64,000 nucleotides of DNA from Flaccisagitta enflata (taxonomy: Eukaryota; Chaetognatha; Sagittoidea; Aphragmophora), in NCBI GenBank assembly GCA_965153355.1, contig OZ231126.1:34410001-34474000 (forward strand), written 5' to 3'. Numbering within the stretch: position 1 is the first letter of the stretch; every line of letters begins with the position of its first letter. The notes beneath the pieces were generated by a model. That model was not told where the DNA came from and did not search any database. It worked only from the letters and a program-made list of their open reading frames with translations. Position numbers and translations under genes: made by a program. Below are positions 58,385 through 64,000 of the stretch, in pieces.

Positions 58385-59041
58385 CGTGTAGGAGAGGACC
58401 GGACTTTTTTTAGCGTTTTAACGAGTTTTTTTTTCACGAAAATTTCAAATCTGAAACAAGAGAACAATTTAGGTCAATGATCCGAGCCCCTTACCAAACC
58501 CTACCCCACTACCCCTACCCCTAAACCCACCCCCTACCCTAAACCTAAACCCTAACCCTACCCCTAACCCTAAACCCCACCTCTACCCCTAAACCCTATC
58601 CCTAACACTACCCCTAACCCTAAACCTACCCCTACCCCTAACCCTAACCTCAACCCTACCTTAACCTTAAACCTACCCCTACCACTAACCCTAAACCCCA
58701 CCCTACCCCTAACCCTAAACCCACCCCTACCCCTACCCCTAAACCCCACCCTAACCCTAACCCTAAACCCTACCCCTACCCCTAACCCTAAACCAACCCC
58801 TACCCCTAACCCTAAACCCACCCCTACCCTAAACCCACTACCCTAAACCCACCTACCCTAAACCCACAAACCTAAATCAACAAGAAATCAAAGAATCATC
58901 GATAAATCAACATAAATCAACAAGAAATCAATAACTCGACGTAAGAAGTAGAAGCGAGAGTGAGAAATAGTCGAGAGAGGCCGAGACTCGGCTGAAAACG
59001 AAAACAAAAGACATCGCTCTAGTCCGGTCCTCTCCTACACG
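58385..59041. mobile_element. TIR element carrying telomere-like repeats
   Basis: TA flanks and perfect inverted ends CGTGTAGGAGAGGACCGG(ACT). Most of the interior is a CCCTAA/CCCTAC array. No transposase. Confidence 0.85.
58496..58866. repeat. interstitial telomere-like array
   Basis: Degenerate (CCCTAA)n with CCCTACC and ACCC variants, about 370 bp. Placement inside a TIR element argues against an old chromosome end. Confidence 0.9.
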
Positions 59042-59240
59042 TAGACCGGCAGGGCCCCTGGTACAAAATTTCAAATCAGGCTCTGGTGCCCATTTCCACA
59101 TCATATCTTATGTCTTTTAAAATGTTTTAATCAGGCCCTAAGACAAAAATCTCAAATTCTAACTAGGGGCGTGAGGTTTGAAGACAAGACGTACAACCGC
59201 CAAAAATACTGCTAAAATTGATACTTCAAGAGAGATGTTC

Positions 59241-59490
59241 GTAGTTGCGGACACACAACTCTATAAGAGGCTTTGTCTGGCGATCCATCAGTCTGTCAGT
59301 TGGTTGTAATGATTGACTCAACAAGGCCAGATACACGGCCAATATGTACCAATTGTGGACGGGTGGGCAGGGGCGGAAATGTGCGTTTTCACACTTTTTG
59401 ACTCATGCTCGACTCATGCTTATGGACCGATGGACCGACAAACGGACAGACAAAGGCTCTTATAGAGTTGCGTGTCCGCATCTTAAAAGT
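59241..59490. repeat. two GTCY copies in opposite orientation
   Basis: A plus copy starts AGTTGCGGACACACAACT at about 59244 and is cut short. A minus copy follows, starting AACAAGGCCAGATACACGG and ending GAGTTGCGTGTCCGCATCT. The pair forms an inverted repeat. Confidence 0.8.
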
Positions 59491-59799
59491 AGAAAAACAA
59501 TTGTTCTAGATGCTTCTTGTGTTGTTTTGTTTGTGAGGGAGAGTTTGGATGGTGATTGGACGCCCCTGCCCACCCATCCACAACAAGATGGCAAACCCAC
59601 AAGACTTGCTAAAATTACAGGGGCCTTGCGGAAACCGTAGCCTCGGGCCTCGCACCAGGGGTTCATATTCTAGATGCACGGCGCACGCCGTGCCTCGGAA
59701 GAGGAGGAGGCTTGTCGGAAGGAAAGGAAGGAGAGGAAAGGGAAAGGGGAAAAGGAAAAGGAAGAAAGGAATGGGAAAAAGAAAAAGAAAAAAGAAAAA

Positions 59800-59802
59800 A
59801 AG

Positions 59803-59844
<42 letters not shown>

Positions 59845-59990
59845 TAGAGACAGATAGAGACAGACAGACAGACACATAGACAGACAGAGAGAGAGAGACA
59901 GAGAGACAGACAGACAGATAGACAGACAGAGAGACAGACAGAGAGACAGACAGACAGACAGACGACAGACAAACAGACAGAGAAAGAGAG
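59800..59990. repeat. GA and ACAG/GATA microsatellite
   Basis: (GA)n grading into (ACAG)n with AGAT steps. The upstream 59700-59800 is purine-rich. An 18-bp palindrome GCACGGCGCACGCCGTGC lies at about 59675. Confidence 0.95.
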
Positions 59991-60075
59991 GTCAAACATT
60001 TTGATTTTGTGAATATCACTTTAGCGGCAAGGGTCTGTTTATTCTTTTTTAGTACCTGTAAAGCAAAAACAGGTA

Positions 60076-60249
60076 CAGTTGAGCTTTGCTAGAGCGCATT
60101 TCAAGGGACTGAGCTAAATTGTGCCTTATAATGAAGCTGCCTTATTTCCAATATAGATTAAACTACAAAATCTTTCATGGGACAGTAAGTTGTGTGTCTT
60201 ATAGGCGGACATACCTTATTGGCGGGTGCGCTCTAGTGAAGCTCCACTG
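60076..60249. mobile_element. short pogo/Tigger-like MITE
   Basis: TA flanks. CAGTTGAGCTTTGCTAGAGC is imperfectly mirrored by GCTCTAGTGAAGCTCCACTG. A 174-bp member of the same family as 39251-40230. Confidence 0.87.
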
Positions 60250-61341
60250 TATTTGCTTTTCATTTTCTGTTTCTTTTCTTTCATTTTGATTACTACGAGA
60301 TAGGGAACAAAATTATTAAACCAATGTCGCGCTCATCGGCACTTTCAGATGAAAGTCAGGCAGACAGGCAGACAGGCGGACAGACAGACAAACACAGACT
60401 TTTGGAAAAACCTCTGAATAGCTGTTTACCCCTCCAAGATTCTTTTCCAATGATCAAAATGCCTTAAATACAACTTTGTGGTGTATGGAGGGGCCAACCA
60501 ATGAACGGATAGACCAATCAACCAAAACTTGGCATATATAATCACTTTGAATGTGACTAAAAATTAAGAAGTATGTCGGAAACTTTATGAGAAAAAATTG
60601 TCTGCCTCGGAAGATTTTCAAAATATGAACGCCTGCCTCGCACATGGTTGATCAGGCCCAGACCCCCACCCAATCTTCCATACTCAAATACAAGCCAAGC
60701 ATAGATCATCGGCTCTTTCAAGGTCATTGCGCTGCTTAATCCTCACTTCCACATCCTAACATATACTGACTTAGGGGCAACGGTCTACTGACCATCTGTC
60801 GCTTTTGCGACTATTACTTTTTTTGGCGTTTATGAGCTTTATGACTCACTGCCTCTGCCCAAATGCTCCAGTGACCTTCTCTATCACTGCCCCTGCCCAC
60901 CCAAACGCGAATGGGGTAGCCGTGTGTCCGGCCTTGTTCATTTTAGAACCTTTCAACTCTTGAGCTCTTTTCATCTCCTTCGATTCACAAGTTGCCATCT
61001 GTGATAGCCCAATCGGCCCATCAACATCATCTATTCTGTCAGTGACCTTGACAGACTGGCAGCATTCTGTGTCGATGCAGTATAAAGCCGGTGAATGGTA
61101 AACCACCAGCTCGAACCATCATGGCTTAGAGGCACTGTTTAAAGAATAGTTAAACCTGCGATAGCGATTTTACAGAGATAGATAAAAGAAGAAATTCCAG
61201 ATAAATCCTAGATCTTTCAGCTCAATTCAAGGTTCAGCAGTACAGCGTAGACGACGGTCAGGAGAGACACGTTTATATCTAGGCATTTTGATTCTCTGCA
61301 CTGACATTACGCAGCAGAAAAATAAACCGCCATGAATAGCT
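60250..61341. other. intergenic with repeat fragments
   Basis: Contains an (ACAG/GGCAG) run near 60355. An inverted family tag of the foldback elements lies at about 60775-60815 (TCGCTTTTGCGACTATTA). A GTCY 3' end on plus (to about 60938) is followed by sequence with a minus open frame (60846-61106) that I cannot assign. Confidence 0.5.
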
Positions 61342-61591
61342 CACCTCGTAATCTAGGGTGAGATTGAACCCCGGGGGCTACTCGGGGATGCTTGAGGTTA
61401 AACCCCGAGTAAACCCCGAGCAACCAAAGCTCAGGGTTTGCTCGGGGTTTGTTCGGGGTTGCTCGGGGTTGACAGATATCCTTTAATTGTTTACTAGAGA
61501 CAATTCTGAGCAAATCCTGAGCAGCTCCCAGCAACCCTGGGGTTGACTCGGGGTTTAATCTCACGTTTTTTCTGTTATAGATTATGAGGTG
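61342..61591. repeat. small foldback element of CTCGGGGTTT repeats
   Basis: CACCTCGTAATCTAG at the left is mirrored by TAGATTATGAGGTG at the right, with mirrored GTGAGATT/AATCTCAC just inside. The centre is several GCTCGGGGTTT units. Confidence 0.75.
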
Positions 61592-61730
61592 TAGCTGTTG
61601 AACAGTCGTCAAGTTGATCATTGGCTTTGAATGAATGAATTTTATTTATGAGAAATAATCACAATTACATGTAGGAAATTGTAAAAAGCCTGCCCCGAGA
61701 GATAGCCTGTAACGTCCATAAACTTTTTCA

Positions 61731-61920
61731 GCTGCGGACTACAAGAGACTATGTCCAACCTTCCGTCTATCCGTCCGTCTGTGATGAAAAAACGAGTATT
61801 TCAGGCACTTTTGTGTATGATTGAGTTGGGGTGGGGCCACAGGGGTTTGGGTGTGGATCAGGGTTGGATGACCCTGCCCACTCGTCCGCAACAGTATTGT
61901 GACCCCGCGTCACTTGTTCC
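61731..61920 (+). repeat. GTCY element with decayed 5' hairpin
   Basis: AGCTGCGGACTACAAGAGAC lacks the second stem arm. The subterminal CGTCCGCAAC and the 3' hairpin GTGAC-CCCGC-GTCAC then TTGTT are intact. Confidence 0.78.
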
Positions 61921-62360
61921 AACAGGGTCCCCTAGCAATAAATTCATAACAAATGCTGAAAGGGATAAAAGTTGCATATATGATATGTATATCATCATTA
62001 TCTACTGCCTTCATCACAGTAAGAACGCTTTTGACAAATGATCATACTGACGAGGCGGTTTTTTCTCAATTAACATGAGAATAATCAATTGAAGTCATTT
62101 GCAGCGTATCTTGCTTAATTCATGGCATCCGTCGATTTCTCTTGACAAAACACAAATTTCATATTGAATGACGTGGAAAATTAACGGAAAAGTGAAGAAC
62201 TGCATGATTCCCATTGGATAACAAAGAGAATGGTGAAAATTGAGAAGGTTGTAAACTTCCAATTGAATAACATGGTAAATTGACAAAAGGTTGGAAAAAT
62301 GCAAAATTCCTATTGAATGACGTGGGGAGTTGCTGCCAAAGCCTCAAATATGCCCTATCA
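61921..62360. other. intergenic with ~56-bp repeats
   Basis: Three diverged copies of a unit containing TTCC(C)ATTGAATAAC(A)TGG...GGTAAATTGAC at about 62160-62330. No gene seen. Confidence 0.5.
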
Positions 62361-62369
62361 GGACGTCTG

Positions 62370-62490
62370 GAGATTCACCCCTGTGTCCTGCAGGACATCG
62401 GCCCTTTGGGGCCGCTGCCCTGCTCTCACTCTAATTCTTCAGTTAATCACTCCAAGCAGGGCATCGGGTACCGCTGACCATGTGCGATCC
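62370..62490. mobile_element. half of a foldback element (F7)
   Basis: GGCCCTTTGGGGCCGCTGCCC, then CTGCTCTCACTC..., then the inverted tag CGGGTACCGCTGACC. Only the right terminus of the family is present. Confidence 0.7.
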
Positions 62491-62613
62491 TTCGATCCTT
62501 CGATGACTTGAATACCGATTGAGATATATCGATATATGCATTCCGTCGATGTATGTTTCCCCTATTTTGAAAACTGGTACTTCGCTACAAAATCTTTGCT
62601 CCAGTGCGTTTTT

Positions 62614-62748
62614 AGGTGCGACAAAGCACCTCTATATCTGGCTGTGTCCGTTGGTTGGTTGGTTGGTTGGTCGGTCGGTCTGTCTGTGGGGTAACGCATT
62701 CGTTCGACGATCCACACGTCGCACCTTATTGGCCTACTTGGCCTTGTT
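62614..62748 (+). repeat. hairpin-ended GTCY element, AGGTGC subfamily
   Basis: Nearly identical to the 53.35 kb copy outside the microsatellite, which here is longer: GGTT units then GGTC and GTCT. Confidence 0.9.
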
Positions 62749-62867
62749 TCCCCCTATATCCCTTTTTGATATGACTTTGCCATTGTGTGATTATCATGTC
62801 TCGGGATTAAATTCATTTGTTAATTCCAAAATTCTCCGACAATTTTTCCGAAACCGGGTCGGCACAG

Positions 62868-63335
62868 GTTGACTGTATCCAAGTGCACGACGAGGCCGAT
62901 GTTACAGTTCCTTCGACAACGAAGAACATGATCAACGAATTTTGGTGGTTGGAGAAAGCCAACTGTTCTAAGAGAAAAAGGTTCATTGCATTGCGAGGGA
63001 TGAGTGGTCAGTGTCACCCATTGTACCCCCTGCACGTTTATTTCAATAGTATGGGATGACCAATACTGCATTGCTGCATTGCCGCAAGCTGGGATTTTCA
63101 ATGGTGAAATAAAGAAAGGCAGACAGCTTAGTCAGGGAAAGTGAAAGAAAGAAGGAAAAAAGGAAAACAAGAAAGAAAGAAAGAAAGAACGAAAGAAAGT
63201 AAGAAAGAAAAAAAGAAAAAAAGAAAGAAAGAAAAAAAAAGAAAGAAAGCAAAAATGAAAGAAAGAAGCAAAGAAAGACAGAAAGAGAGAACGAAAGAAA
63301 GAAAGAAAGAAGGAAAAAAAAGAAAAAAAGAGGCA

Positions 63336-63395
<60 letters not shown>

Positions 63396-63474
63396 AAAAA
63401 AGAAAGAAGGAAAGAAAGACCGAAAAAAAGAAAGAAAGAAAGCAAGAAAGAAAGAAAGAAAGCCAGAGAGAAAA

Positions 63475-63546
<72 letters not shown>

Positions 63547-64000
63547 GAAGGAAGAAAAAAAGAAGGAAAGAAAGAAAGAAAGAAAGATACAAAGAAAGGA
63601 ACAATTGAAAAAAGTATGGAGGAAAGGGAGATGCGTAAAGATAAGTAAAATGAAAGATTTGGCTTTTGCCACTGCACCGCTCTCCTAATCAGGTCCCGAT
63701 GTTGTCTTACATGCGGTGAACATGGGGTAAGCCTTACTCCATTGTCCGGCGACGGATTCGACACCTATCTCAGTTTCGACGAGATTGTTGGCTGCTTCCT
63801 CCACTCGACCACCCAAAACCAATTCCGTTCCAGTCAAACCGGACGAAGCGTCAACCCGTCGATCACCATCCCACGTTCAGGGTCGGAATTCGAAATATTT
63901 ACTGTAGTCGTTTACGCGCCAAAAATCGTTGGCAAGAACAGGAAGATGCGAGAGAACGCGCGAGTTAAGTTAAGGCGGAAAACGTTCACTTTTCTCGTCG
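62868..64000 (+). CDS. exons of a second Ig-domain gene, running off the window
   Basis: The first probable exon starts after CGGCACAG at 62868 (QVDCIQVHDEADVTV...NEFWWLEKANCSK). It supplies a B-strand Cys and C-strand Trp and ends at a donor near 63006 or somewhat later. The second starts after CTCCTAATCAG at 63693 and stays open to the window edge. It has SFDEIVGCFLHSTT and FTVVVYAPKIVG, the F-strand Cys and the YAP linker used between Ig domains in the 37.5-52.3 kb gene. The phases of the two exons do not join simply, so a donor is misplaced or an exon is missing. No start or end is in view. The orientation matches the first Ig gene. Confidence 0.6.
63136..63600. repeat. imperfect AAAG microsatellite
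   Basis: AAAG with many AAAA, GAAC and AAGC interruptions, more decayed than the arrays at 0.8 and 4.9 kb. It lies between the two probable Ig exons. Confidence 0.96.

Noticed and set aside
58496-58866. Chromosome-fusion telomere relic
   Set aside because: The array sits inside perfect TA-flanked inverted repeats, so carriage by a mobile element explains it better.
60846-61106. Minus-strand open frame with several cysteines
   Set aside because: Half of it is the GTCY element 3' end, and the remainder shows no known family.

Overview
The window is from an animal (metazoan) nuclear genome. Coding exons are short, introns carry GT...AG ends, a BEL/Pao LTR retrotransposon (an animal-restricted group) is present, and the two host genes I could resolve encode a 12-TM MFSD8/CLN7-like transporter and an immunoglobulin-superfamily membrane protein. 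I cannot name the species. An invertebrate with a repeat-swollen genome fits best.

Layout. 1-12.3 kb is almost entirely repeats: long AAAG arrays, GTCY-microsatellite elements with hairpin ends, and foldback elements whose arms are minisatellites. 12.33-23.49 kb is one BEL/Pao element on the minus strand, with two ~0.9 kb LTRs and a 5-bp target duplication. It has a very long glutamine-rich Gag and a Pol broken by several frame changes. 23.5-29.6 kb is microsatellite, foldback and MITE sequence. 29.60-35.17 kb (+) is the eight-exon MFSD8-like gene. 37.50-52.35 kb (+) holds thirteen exons of an Ig-domain receptor whose 5' exons I did not find. Its introns carry MITEs, a 1.66 kb hAT-like element with an 8-bp target duplication, a tRNA-like SINE and many microsatellites. 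52.4-62.8 kb is again mobile-element debris, including a 1.75 kb foldback element and a TIR element filled with telomere-like repeats. 62.87-64.0 kb (+) holds probable exons of a second Ig-domain gene that runs off the window.

The genes are not an operon. The two Ig genes lie in the same orientation about 10 kb apart and may belong to a local receptor cluster. The transporter is probably unrelated housekeeping.

The most striking non-genic signal is a family of more than 20 short elements. The 5' end forms a hairpin, the same sequence recurs inverted near the 3' end, and both partners change together between copies (stems AGTTGC, AGTCGC, AGGTGC, AGATGC, AATCGC, AAGTGC). This is structural conservation with sequence divergence. 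The layout recalls Helentron-associated (INE-1/pearl-like) elements.
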